A stretch of DNA of 42,540 nt from Methanobacteriota archaeon (GTDB taxonomy: Archaea > Thermoplasmatota > Poseidoniia > Poseidoniales > Poseidoniaceae). Each line of letters begins with the position of its first letter. Within the stretch, counting starts at the first letter, position 1. A program made the translations under genes and the position numbers. Positions 33,586 through 40,396 of this stretch are shown one piece after another. The stretch is taken from contig JABIGM010000057.1 in the NCBI GenBank assembly GCA_018650165.1, forward strand, positions 1 through 42,540. The letters are read 5' to 3'. The notes beneath the pieces are model-generated. The model had not been told where the DNA came from and made no database searches. It worked only from the letters and a program-made list of their open reading frames with translations.

Positions 33586-34524
33586 ATGGGAGAAACGCTG
33601 GCGACCCTCGCATTCCTCTCAGCAATCGCCATGCTATTGTCTACAACTACCTCTTATGGCAAATGGTTGGCTAGCCTTACAGGAGCGTTTTGTAGTCTCG
33701 AATTTTTACAATCTCCCTTCGAATCTATTCAACAACCTGGGGGCTCGGCTTTACTCGTTGCTGCTAGCATGTCATTTTTACTTCAATACCACATTACCAA
33801 AGATGTTTCACAAAAAACACTCAATGGAATCGGAGGCTCGATAATTTTGATAATTCTACTATCGATGTTTCCTGAAGACGGCCTTCAAGGTACAATCCAT
33901 GACTATTCTGTTTTTGAAAATATACGCGAATTAGTTATATCACTCTCAATCGGTCTTTTAATTGCTCAATTAATAGTGAATGCACTTTCATTTAACAAGA
34001 AATTGAGTCTCATAATAGCATTAATGGTGTTCATTTTGGTAATATTTGGGGAACTCATGCAGAGAACACCACTCACAATTATTTTGACATCGTGTATGAT
34101 GATAGGATATTTACCAATTTTAGAAGAGAAAATCAATAATCGGATTGGTTCAGGAAGAGGGAGGGCAATTGCACTTGGTGTTCCGGTATTACTTGGTATA
34201 ATATTGATATTTGCAACCACTTATGTTTCAATTACATCAGTAAGTAGAATCGGCTCAGGTGATGGGGCAATTGCCGTTGCATTATGGTTAACCTTAGGCG
34301 CAACCGGAATCGGCCTAATTGGAATGTTGTTGCCGTTATTGGGGTTAGATGCACATCCTCGACCGGAGGCGTGGGGGTGGAGATATTGCTTAGCACTCAG
34401 CCCAATTGTTATGGCACTTCAAACCGATTTGTCAGGCCACGTTCTTTTAGGCATATTTTTGGCAATAATAATTTCAATCAGCGCACCTTTGGTTCTGGAA
34501 AGTAACCCCGCGAAAGGCGCCTAA
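33586..34524 (+). CDS. polytopic membrane protein of unknown function
   Basis: About 312 residues with eight to nine hydrophobic segments (starting LATLAFLSAIAMLLS, later GRAIALGVPVLLGIILIFAT and GLIGMLLPLLGLDA). No family recognised; it resembles neither a known transporter nor a GT-C signature. ATG 33586 is chosen because the upstream part (to 33424) overlaps the start of the divergent methyltransferase gene and is composed of shadow sequence. A hydrophilic loop with DGLQGTIHDYSVFEN precedes helix four. It is followed by a 139-residue protein 29 bases later on the same strand. Confidence 0.55.
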   Translation: MGETLATLAFLSAIAMLLSTTTSYGKWLASLTGAFCSLEFLQSPFESIQQPGGSALLVAASMSFLLQYHITKDVSQKTLNGIGGSIILIILLSMFPEDGLQGTIHDYSVFENIRELVISLSIGLLIAQLIVNALSFNKKLSLIIALMVFILVIFGELMQRTPLTIILTSCMMIGYLPILEEKINNRIGSGRGRAIALGVPVLLGIILIFATTYVSITSVSRIGSGDGAIAVALWLTLGATGIGLIGMLLPLLGLDAHPRPEAWGWRYCLALSPIVMALQTDLSGHVLLGIFLAIIISISAPLVLESNPAKGA

Positions 34525-34553
34525 ATAATGGGAAGTCCCCCTAACTCTTATGA

Positions 34554-34973
34554 ATGGATGAAAGCGGATTGGGTTTTGGAGAACTACAATTCTCCAAACG
34601 GATGGGGATCCTGATGGGCAGAGCATTTACAGATGGCGTTAGCCAAGAGAACAAAGTTACTTTGAGAACTCGAAAGAGGTCTTGGAAGCCACTAGCAGAC
34701 TTACAAGGACTTAGTGGTCGAACGAAAGCCATAGGCAGCGACATGGGTTCTCTTGTCGATGTACCTGCAATGGTTAGAATTGAAAATGAGAAATGGATTT
34801 TTGAGAGAATTAGCCAAGAAACCTTGACACACCTTACTCACAGATTGGTAATTCATGAAAGCGAGGGCCCTAGAACTCTAGGGGCGACTTTAGATCTAGA
34901 AACCGCTATGCAGGTAGCGCAAGGAATGGCTAGAACCGAAGGGTCTGTTGTTTTGATTGAACCACTAGTGTGA
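34554..34973 (+). CDS. small protein of unknown function converging on Sec61-beta
   Basis: A 139-residue protein without a recognised family. It has a beta-rich core: NKVTLRTRKRSWKPLADL, then SDMGSLVDVPAMVRIENEKW and THRLVIHESEGPRTL. A conserved-looking C-terminal helix DLETAMQVAQGMARTEGS follows. The start is uncertain; ATG 34554 gives the fullest reading and ATG 34602/34614 would shorten it by 16-20 residues. Its stop codon abuts the stop of the convergent Sec61-beta gene with no spacing, the six bases being the palindrome TGATCA. This tight packing supports real expression. Confidence 0.5.
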   Translation: MDESGLGFGELQFSKRMGILMGRAFTDGVSQENKVTLRTRKRSWKPLADLQGLSGRTKAIGSDMGSLVDVPAMVRIENEKWIFERISQETLTHLTHRLVIHESEGPRTLGATLDLETAMQVAQGMARTEGSVVLIEPLV

Positions 34974-35156
34974 TCAAAACATATCCATAATCCAGGATAT
35001 AACGCCCTCATTAACGAGGTAGATAAATCCCGATAGCCCAATACAAGCCAAGTAAATCTGAGTAGGAGTGATTTTCCAAGCATCTTCGGACTCTTCATCG
35101 AAGTATCGAATTAGACCTGCGGCTTGCTGGATACCGCCACCGTCTTTCTTTGCCAT
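34974..35156 (-). CDS. secG: preprotein translocase Sec61-beta (archaeal SecG)
   Basis: A 60-residue tail-anchored protein: the archaeal signature GLIRYFDEE sits after a flexible Gly-rich start (KKDGGGIQQA). A linker with ITPTQI follows, then one transmembrane helix (about 38-54) at the C-terminus. It is the small non-essential third subunit of the SecYEG/Sec61 channel. The length is typical (50-60). A ribosome-like GGCGATGA precedes the ATG. Because it is so short it is often missed in annotation. Confidence 0.9.
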   Translation of the reverse strand: MAKKDGGGIQQAAGLIRYFDEESEDAWKITPTQIYLACIGLSGFIYLVNEGVISWIMDMF

Positions 35157-35201
35157 ATCATCGCCGAGACTGGTTTCCTTTATGAACGCGACGCGCGGTG
35201 A

Positions 35202-35924
35202 TTATTCCTCTTCCGAAGACAAATCAACGAATGGTATTGCCTCCTCGCCTAATTCTAATGCCAACCCATCCGGGGAGACATCTTCCACTTCAATTTCAAT
35301 AGAATCGGCTTCAATTCTCGCAAGAGCACGAAGTACAGCCGGTGCGTTATCATCTGCTAAAGCATTCCTTGCAATTTCAATTTCAACCGAATCGCCTTTC
35401 TGTAAAAGGGTGAGTTCTATCATTTCACCAAGGTCTTCTCTTGCTTTCTCAATATGCGAGGCCCATGAATTTTCATTTTGTATACTATCTCCAACCTTTG
35501 AATCAAAACGCCCCCTCCATGCCATCTCCCAAGGTTTGTGAGGTAATGCTGCAACTAGGTCGAAGATAATTCTAGCTCGTTCGCTAAGTGGCCCGTTCAT
35601 CGTTATAGTATTGGCATAGCATTTTGTGATAAGCCCAAATCCCCAATAAGAATAACTTTCAACGCTTAATGAAATATCTCCGATTCGAGTAGTAAATTCC
35701 CATCGCTGTTCATTAAATCCGGGCATTTCTTTCATCACAGGGGTAGTATTTCCTTGTAGAACCTTCAGTAAAGTTTGAGCAACATCACCGAGGTATACGG
35801 CTGAAATATTCGCTGGATGCGCGCGCGACCTAAGATTCCCTTCTGCATCATGTCCATGAGTTGGGCCTGCATTACGGATTTGTGCATGCAGAACCGATTT
35901 AGTAGGGTCTAAATCACTCAGCAT
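35202..35924 (-). CDS. hypothetical protein of 240 residues
   Basis: No family recognised. It has no signal peptide or membrane segments. The N-terminus has LHAQIRNAGPTHGHDAEGN. A mixed alpha/beta region around 50-130 follows (QRWEFTTRIGDISLSVESYS, then GFGLITKCYANTITMNGPL). The C-terminal 80 residues are acidic with a long helix and a Glu/Asp tail. It lies 45 bases upstream of Sec61-beta on the same strand. It could be a lineage-specific cytoplasmic protein; function is unknown. Confidence 0.55.
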   Translation of the reverse strand: MLSDLDPTKSVLHAQIRNAGPTHGHDAEGNLRSRAHPANISAVYLGDVAQTLLKVLQGNTTPVMKEMPGFNEQRWEFTTRIGDISLSVESYSYWGFGLITKCYANTITMNGPLSERARIIFDLVAALPHKPWEMAWRGRFDSKVGDSIQNENSWASHIEKAREDLGEMIELTLLQKGDSVEIEIARNALADDNAPAVLRALARIEADSIEIEVEDVSPDGLALELGEEAIPFVDLSSEEE

Positions 35925-36018
35925 ATTTCACAGCACACTATATCTCATCCTTCAATCATACCCCTTGTTGAGAGAAGGGTTCATCATGGGGGCGACTCAT
36001 CGCTAATTCGGTGAAGAC

Positions 36019-36477
36019 ATGACGGGCAAGTCAAAAAAGGACCCACTCGCTACTCTATTGGCACTGCCAGGAGTCGGTAAAGCAACTGCAAAGAAACTCA
36101 GTGACGCAGGAATCAAGTCGTCATCCGGTATAGTAAAAGCCGGTTCAAAGGGCTTGATTAAAGCAGGACTTAGTGCTGCAATTTCTAAAAAATTACTTTC
36201 GGTTGTTTCAAAGAAAGCACCAGCAAAGAAGACTGCTGCTAAGAAGCCAGCAGCCAAAAAATCAGCAGCCAAAAAAATGGCAGGGAAAGCAAAATCTACT
36301 GCAAAGAAAGCAGCATCTAAAGCAACAGCTGCTGGAAGAAAGGTTGCTGAAAAAACCGCTAAGAGTACAGGGGGGCGCAATACGGTGCCGTCATCAAAAT
36401 CAAATGATGGAAGAAAAGGCAAAACTCTGAAGATCCCTCCCTCAGTAAAAGACATGCCGTGGTTCCGTAAAAATTGA
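36019..36477 (+). CDS. HhH-domain protein with histone-H1-like Lys/Ala tail
   Basis: A 152-residue protein with a clear two-part layout. Residues 12-63 include LLALPGVGKATAKKLSDAGI, a helix-hairpin-helix with PGVGKATA as hairpin, plus a second related unit (GLIKAGLSAAISKKLLSVV). Residues 64-120 are Lys/Ala-rich (KKAPAKKTAAKKPAAKK and on) like eukaryotic histone H1 or bacterial HctA/AlgP tails. The end is PSVKDMPWFRKN. HhH domains bind the DNA backbone without sequence preference, so this could be an architectural DNA-binding protein. The ribosome site GGTGA is five bases from ATG. It is followed by a small Cys-rich gene. Confidence 0.75.
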   Translation: MTGKSKKDPLATLLALPGVGKATAKKLSDAGIKSSSGIVKAGSKGLIKAGLSAAISKKLLSVVSKKAPAKKTAAKKPAAKKSAAKKMAGKAKSTAKKAASKATAAGRKVAEKTAKSTGGRNTVPSSKSNDGRKGKTLKIPPSVKDMPWFRKN

Positions 36478-36517
36478 TTAATTCTACCGTTATGTTGTAA
36501 GACTGTCAAGAAGTACC

Positions 36518-36706
36518 ATGTATATGCCTAGGCGCAAATATGGTAAATTGCGCAAGACGGTCGAACTTCCTCCTAAATCTAATTGTTCTCGATGTAGAAG
36601 CGGAAAGTACTGTCCAATCGAAGGTCATGAAGGTTACACGACTGCTAGCCACAGAGAATGGAGCGGGCCCCCTAAAACTGAGAAACGCAAAAAAGTGCGT
36701 TCATGA
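36518..36706 (+). CDS. small basic Cys-containing protein (putative zinc-binding)
   Basis: A 62-residue basic protein (many Arg/Lys). CSRCRSGKYC holds three Cys in a C-x2-C-x4-C pattern, and H/C downstream residues (EGHEG, ASH) could complete a zinc site. No family recognised. ATG 36518 or 36524 may be the start. It overlaps the convergent Xer-like gene by six bases. It may be a small nucleic-acid-binding protein. Confidence 0.5.
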   Translation: MYMPRRKYGKLRKTVELPPKSNCSRCRSGKYCPIEGHEGYTTASHREWSGPPKTEKRKKVRS

Positions 36707-37711
36707 GTCTTCAGTATCGATTTCAATCGTCTGAGCACGTTTGTAAATCTCTCTCAAAGTCTGGTCACTAATTTCCAGATACACACGTGTCGTTGCTATA
36801 CTTGCATGTCCTAGTAATCTCTGAATGCTAACAAGATCAGCACCCCGCTCAAGTAAACCAGTAGCAAAGTTATGGCGAAGAACGTGAGGTGTAAGGCGGC
36901 CGCGTGGAATTCCAGCATCATCTGCCAACCTATCCATTAGCCGCTGAACAGTTCTAGACTGTAGTGCGCCACCAGTCTTTGTGACTAACAAATGGTCGCC
37001 ATGCGGGTTTCGTGCATCGCGCAGTGGTAACCAAGCAAGAATTCGAGCAACAGTTGATTGTGTAAATAGAACTAACCGGTCCTTCCCGCCTTTTCCATCT
37101 ATGACCATTGCCGAATGGTCGGCAAGGTCGATGTCTGAAAGTGCGAGGTCACATAATTCGCTCACACGTAAACCGGTATCCAGGATCATTGTGACTACAA
37201 GATTTGCCACCGGGTCCTCGCTGCATGCCGCTGCCTCTTTTACCATAGTCAACTCCCTACTGGTCAAAGTCCTGGGCAATTTTTTACCACTCTTAGGCCG
37301 AGTTAGATGTTCAGGCCATTTTTGCCCTAGCCAATTCATGAGATGGTTAGCTGCGGCCAGCCTCGCCTTCACGGTCGAAGGCGAACGGTCGATGAGAGAG
37401 TGAACCCAAAGGTCGAGTCTTCCATTGAACGGTTCAATTCTATCCAGTAACTGCGCAATACTCATCGAGTCTCTTTCAAATTCACTGATGATGTTTTCAC
37501 CAGGTAGAGGCGTTTCAATCAAATGACGCAATCCAATCATATACGATTTTTGAGTATTCATTGATTTTCCTTCGGCCTGCATTTGTGTTGTGTAAGATGT
37601 GAGCCAAGAAAGATGTCCGCGATGAACAAGACGCGGCGGTAGCACTGGGCCCTCTGCGTACAGACGTTGCTGTACAGCCTTTTGCTTCGCCTTGTATGGC
37701 TCTGTTCTCAT
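36701..37711 (-). CDS. xerA: tyrosine recombinase, Xer-like
   Basis: A 336-residue recombinase. The N-terminal core-binding (SAM-like) domain is about 30-130. The catalytic domain has the full set: R in LDTGLRVSELCD, K in GKGGKDRLVLF, H-x-x-R in LTPHVLRHNFATGL, the second H in LLGHASIATTRVY, and the nucleophile Tyr in RVYLEIS. It is likely the archaeal chromosome-dimer resolvase (XerA) but could belong to a mobile element; no other mobile-element genes are nearby. ATG 37711 is chosen over GTG 37720 because GGTGA lies five bases upstream. A structured leader and a dif-like repeat lie upstream. Confidence 0.88.
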   Translation of the reverse strand: MRTEPYKAKQKAVQQRLYAEGPVLPPRLVHRGHLSWLTSYTTQMQAEGKSMNTQKSYMIGLRHLIETPLPGENIISEFERDSMSIAQLLDRIEPFNGRLDLWVHSLIDRSPSTVKARLAAANHLMNWLGQKWPEHLTRPKSGKKLPRTLTSRELTMVKEAAACSEDPVANLVVTMILDTGLRVSELCDLALSDIDLADHSAMVIDGKGGKDRLVLFTQSTVARILAWLPLRDARNPHGDHLLVTKTGGALQSRTVQRLMDRLADDAGIPRGRLTPHVLRHNFATGLLERGADLVSIQRLLGHASIATTRVYLEISDQTLREIYKRAQTIEIDTEDS

Positions 37712-37727
37712 TGGCGTCACCGCCTAA

Positions 37728-37774
37728 CTCGCCGAAGCGAGCCGTGCATCCCGTGTCCCGAAGGACATAGTGCA
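37728..37774 (-). promoter_or_regulatory. two tandem UUCG-tetraloop hairpins in the recombinase leader
   Basis: On the minus strand CTCGC-TTCG-GCGAG (37728-37741) and TGTCC-TTCG-GGACA (37754-37767) are two C(UUCG)G hairpins. The second is framed by TGCA arms at 37745-37748 and 37771-37774. They sit just upstream of the recombinase start, as a 5' leader or small RNA. Confidence 0.5.
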
Positions 37775-37902
37775 TTCACAGGTTCCGAGATATGAAGCCT
37801 TCGCGCGATAACCCACATCAGCCCCTCGAATCTAAAGGTCAATGATTAATCGGTTTAGAAAAAACACATCAACAAAAAACGTTTTTCATTTTGCAATAAC
37901 GG

Positions 37903-37930
37903 AGGTTTATCTTCGTGAAAAGATAGAATA
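37903..37930. repeat. 28-bp dif-like inverted repeat (11+6+11)
   Basis: AGGTTTATCTT, a 6-base centre CGTGAA, and AAGATAGAATA form an imperfect inverted repeat. Seven of the inner eight positions match in the symmetric comparison. Size and layout equal that of Xer dif sites, but the inner ATCTT/AAGAT differs from known ATAA/TTAT. It lies about 190 bases upstream of the Xer-like gene. Confidence 0.35.
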
Positions 37931-38052
37931 CCCTTAAATTATGCTAAACGCATCAGACTATATGCGGGAAGAATAGAAGGGGCACTGGGGGCCACAAAAT
38001 GTCTTTATTGACCGATGTTACCGCTAAAAATCTATTTCTGGATGACTTTTAG

Positions 38053-39237
38053 TCATACATCGGTTTCATTAGACTCAATATTGGAAATCTGAGGCAGATC
38101 TAGTAATGTTCTCTTGATATTAGCCCTGAGTAAGTCAAGGTCCCCATAACAAATCAATGAGTCGCGAAATCTCAGTTGCATATCTGGCTCTGGGTTCCAA
38201 ATCAAATTCCCGGCACGCGATAGTGCGAATACAGGAATTTCACCTTTGAAAATATCACTTATTGGGGACCCGATTAGGTGTGGGTGATTGCGTAAGTGGA
38301 CAGATAGAACTCCTTGGCCCGGAATTGTTCTGAGTAATTGGTCAACATTTACTTCTGAGAAGTCCGATTCTGACACTACATAGTCGATAATCGCTCCGGC
38401 AACATTTACGCCACTAGATTTTTCGATTCCTTCAAGTCCAGGGGACGAGTTCACTTCGAGTACAAGCGGTCCATCATTTCCTTCGAGTAGATCTACACCC
38501 GCTACATTCAACCCAAGTACACGTGCGGCTCGACATGCCACTTCAGCATATTCTTGGTTAATTTCCACCGTTTCAATAGTGCCGTTAAGATGGTAATTGG
38601 AACGGAATTCCCGCCCACGTGCTTTGCGCCTCATGCAAGCTACAACCTTACCACCGACAATCAATGCACGGATGTCTTTACCATGACTTTCAGCAATATA
38701 TTCCTGAATTAATACCGCTTTACCAGTAACTAATAGTCCCTGTACTAAATTTCTAGTCTCATGTATAGTGTGACGCAAAAATACACCTTGACCCTGCGTC
38801 CCTTGTGTGACTTTAACTACTACAGGAAGCCCTCCAACTGCTTCTGTTGCATGTTCAATATCTTTCATATCACGAACATATGCAGTTTTTGGAGTTGGTA
38901 TTTTATTTCGAGCAAGAATTTGCGAAGAATGTAATTTATCACGGCTTTGCAATATGCCCTGGCTGGTATTTGCGGTCCACACATCTAGTTGCTCTAAGTG
39001 ACGCAGAACAGAAACACCGTGTCTTGTAATAGAGTGCCCAATTCTTGGAATAACTGCATCATAATCGAATTTATTTCCTTGATGATGAATGCCGATTTCC
39101 TGTTCGGCAACAAACAATGAGAACTGCATTGGATCAAGAACTGCAACATCCAAATCCCGAATCCTTGCTTCCTCAACAAGACGGCGCGTGCTATACAAAC
39201 GCGGGCCGCGCGACAGAATCGCCAACCTAGTCGTCAT
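38053..39237 (-). CDS. RimK-type ATP-grasp glutamate ligase fused to RCK_C (TrkA-C) domain
   Basis: A 394-residue protein. The RimK-like part has PRIGHSITRHGVSVLRHLE in the N-terminal domain. The ATP-grasp domain (about 95-285) has VVVKVTQGTQGQGVFL (about 139-154, phosphate loop), a QEYIAE strand and VLEVNSSPGLEGIEKSSG (about 259-276, Mg/ATP ligands). It is 90 residues longer than E. coli RimK. Residues 309-372 match an RCK_C/TrkA_C domain (HLIGSPISDIF, then PVFALSRAGNLIW and LRFRDSLICYGD). It would ligate Glu to a protein or cofactor; archaeal relatives include MptN/CofF and LysX, substrate unknown. A short AAGGAG ribosome site precedes ATG 39237. Confidence 0.8.
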   Translation of the reverse strand: MTTRLAILSRGPRLYSTRRLVEEARIRDLDVAVLDPMQFSLFVAEQEIGIHHQGNKFDYDAVIPRIGHSITRHGVSVLRHLEQLDVWTANTSQGILQSRDKLHSSQILARNKIPTPKTAYVRDMKDIEHATEAVGGLPVVVKVTQGTQGQGVFLRHTIHETRNLVQGLLVTGKAVLIQEYIAESHGKDIRALIVGGKVVACMRRKARGREFRSNYHLNGTIETVEINQEYAEVACRAARVLGLNVAGVDLLEGNDGPLVLEVNSSPGLEGIEKSSGVNVAGAIIDYVVSESDFSEVNVDQLLRTIPGQGVLSVHLRNHPHLIGSPISDIFKGEIPVFALSRAGNLIWNPEPDMQLRFRDSLICYGDLDLLRANIKRTLLDLPQISNIESNETDV

Positions 39238-39325
39238 GCTCCTTGTCGGAACCTGTTACTTTTTGATTCCATCGCCCAACATTGGCAATCGTTCACTTGA
39301 AGTCCTGATTAGCGATGGGCCAAAC

Positions 39326-40348
39326 ATGGGCGAAGAAATTGAAGAAGAACCATCAGTCAATTCTGAGGATGATTCAGTCCCAGAAATGACCATAGAAGAA
39401 CGTAAAGATGCGTTAAAGAAATCTCGTTGGAATGTCTTCATGTATCTTGGACTAGCAGCATTATTCTTCAGTTTCGCATTATATCCATTCATGGGAATTA
39501 GTATGTCTGCGGACGAAGGTTTTGGCGACTCCAGTCAACCGATTACTGTGTGGGGTTTACCTATTCCTGGAGAAGATTTCACCGATATTCCAGTTGAAAT
39601 AAATGTTGTAATTCAAGCGCTACCAACCGATGTCAACAGCATTGAGATATTTATGATTGAAAACGCTGAAGGATGCGATGCAACTGATGGGTCTATTGAA
39701 AGCACCCGTAACGATCTCAGAATTGGCAAATCTGAGCATCCAAATAGTTACCACATAATTGAGAACCCTGTTGAGTCACAGAGTTATGAGATCGAATTTG
39801 ATATCGACCCCGGAATTTATTGCGTTCAATTAGTAATAAACACTCAAAGTCAAAACTTTGCTGGAATAAATGTAGAAGTAGATATTGACTTGTATCCAAC
39901 ACAATTCCCATTAGCGATTTTTGGAACAGTATGTCTCTTGCTTTCTGTATTTGCCTTTATTGGAGCACAGAAACATGGAAAATTGGTAAAGAGTTTAATT
40001 GAGCCGAAAGAAGAACCAACAATCGAGGAAACCGTTCTTGCTCAAACCTCTAGTGCCAGAATTACTGCAGGTCCAAGCGGCCCACCTGCACCTGGGCCCT
40101 CCGGCCCACCAACCCCCGGACCAACAGGCCCACCTGCGGGACCGCCGGCAGAATCACCCGAATCAGTGGATTCAACCGAGGAACCTGTCGAATCGGAATC
40201 TGAAGTCCAAAGCGAAGAAGGTGGAGATGTTTACGAGGACCAAGGAGATGGGTGGTTCTTCCGAAAGTTCCCGGACGGAACATACGACCAAGCGCCGTAC
40301 ATGATACATGAAGGCGAGTATATCCCGTACGTTGACCCTGAGGCCTGA
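39326..40348 (+). CDS. two-TM membrane protein with GPP-rich cytoplasmic tail
   Basis: A 340-residue protein. N-terminus acidic (1-30), TM1 (36-57), extracellular beta domain (about 65-190) with Cys117/Cys166 possibly in a disulfide, TM2 (195-215), then a cytoplasmic tail. The tail has GPSGPPAPGPSGPPTPG and ends with a repeated-looking motif DGWFFRKFPDGTYDQAPYM then EGEYIPYVDPEA. The family is unknown. ATG 39326 is chosen; upstream reading is the shadow of the divergent RimK gene. The GPP tail is like the one at 7581-8594. Confidence 0.6.
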   Translation: MGEEIEEEPSVNSEDDSVPEMTIEERKDALKKSRWNVFMYLGLAALFFSFALYPFMGISMSADEGFGDSSQPITVWGLPIPGEDFTDIPVEINVVIQALPTDVNSIEIFMIENAEGCDATDGSIESTRNDLRIGKSEHPNSYHIIENPVESQSYEIEFDIDPGIYCVQLVINTQSQNFAGINVEVDIDLYPTQFPLAIFGTVCLLLSVFAFIGAQKHGKLVKSLIEPKEEPTIEETVLAQTSSARITAGPSGPPAPGPSGPPTPGPTGPPAGPPAESPESVDSTEEPVESESEVQSEEGGDVYEDQGDGWFFRKFPDGTYDQAPYMIHEGEYIPYVDPEA

Positions 40349-40396
40349 TACATCTATCCCCATCCTTGAAAGAGGGTGAAGGGTCCGTCATTAGTG

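Larger units (their letters stand above)
37712..38052. other. gene-poor intergenic region upstream of recombinase
   Basis: About 340 bases without a convincing gene. Contents are the UUCG hairpins, an A/T-rich stretch with the palindrome AAAAACGTTTTT (37875-37886), the dif-like repeat, and a 17-codon ORF at 37999-38052 that ends exactly where the convergent RimK-type gene ends. No tRNA was seen. Confidence 0.5.

Noticed and set aside
37860..37990. A/T-rich tract as replication origin
   Set aside because: No ORB-type repeats and no orc1/cdc6 gene in the window; only one short palindrome and the dif-like repeat.
36701..38052. Integrated mobile element around the tyrosine recombinase
   Set aside because: No excisionase, replication, capsid or toxin genes and no flanking att repeats or tRNA are present; neighbours look like ordinary chromosomal genes.
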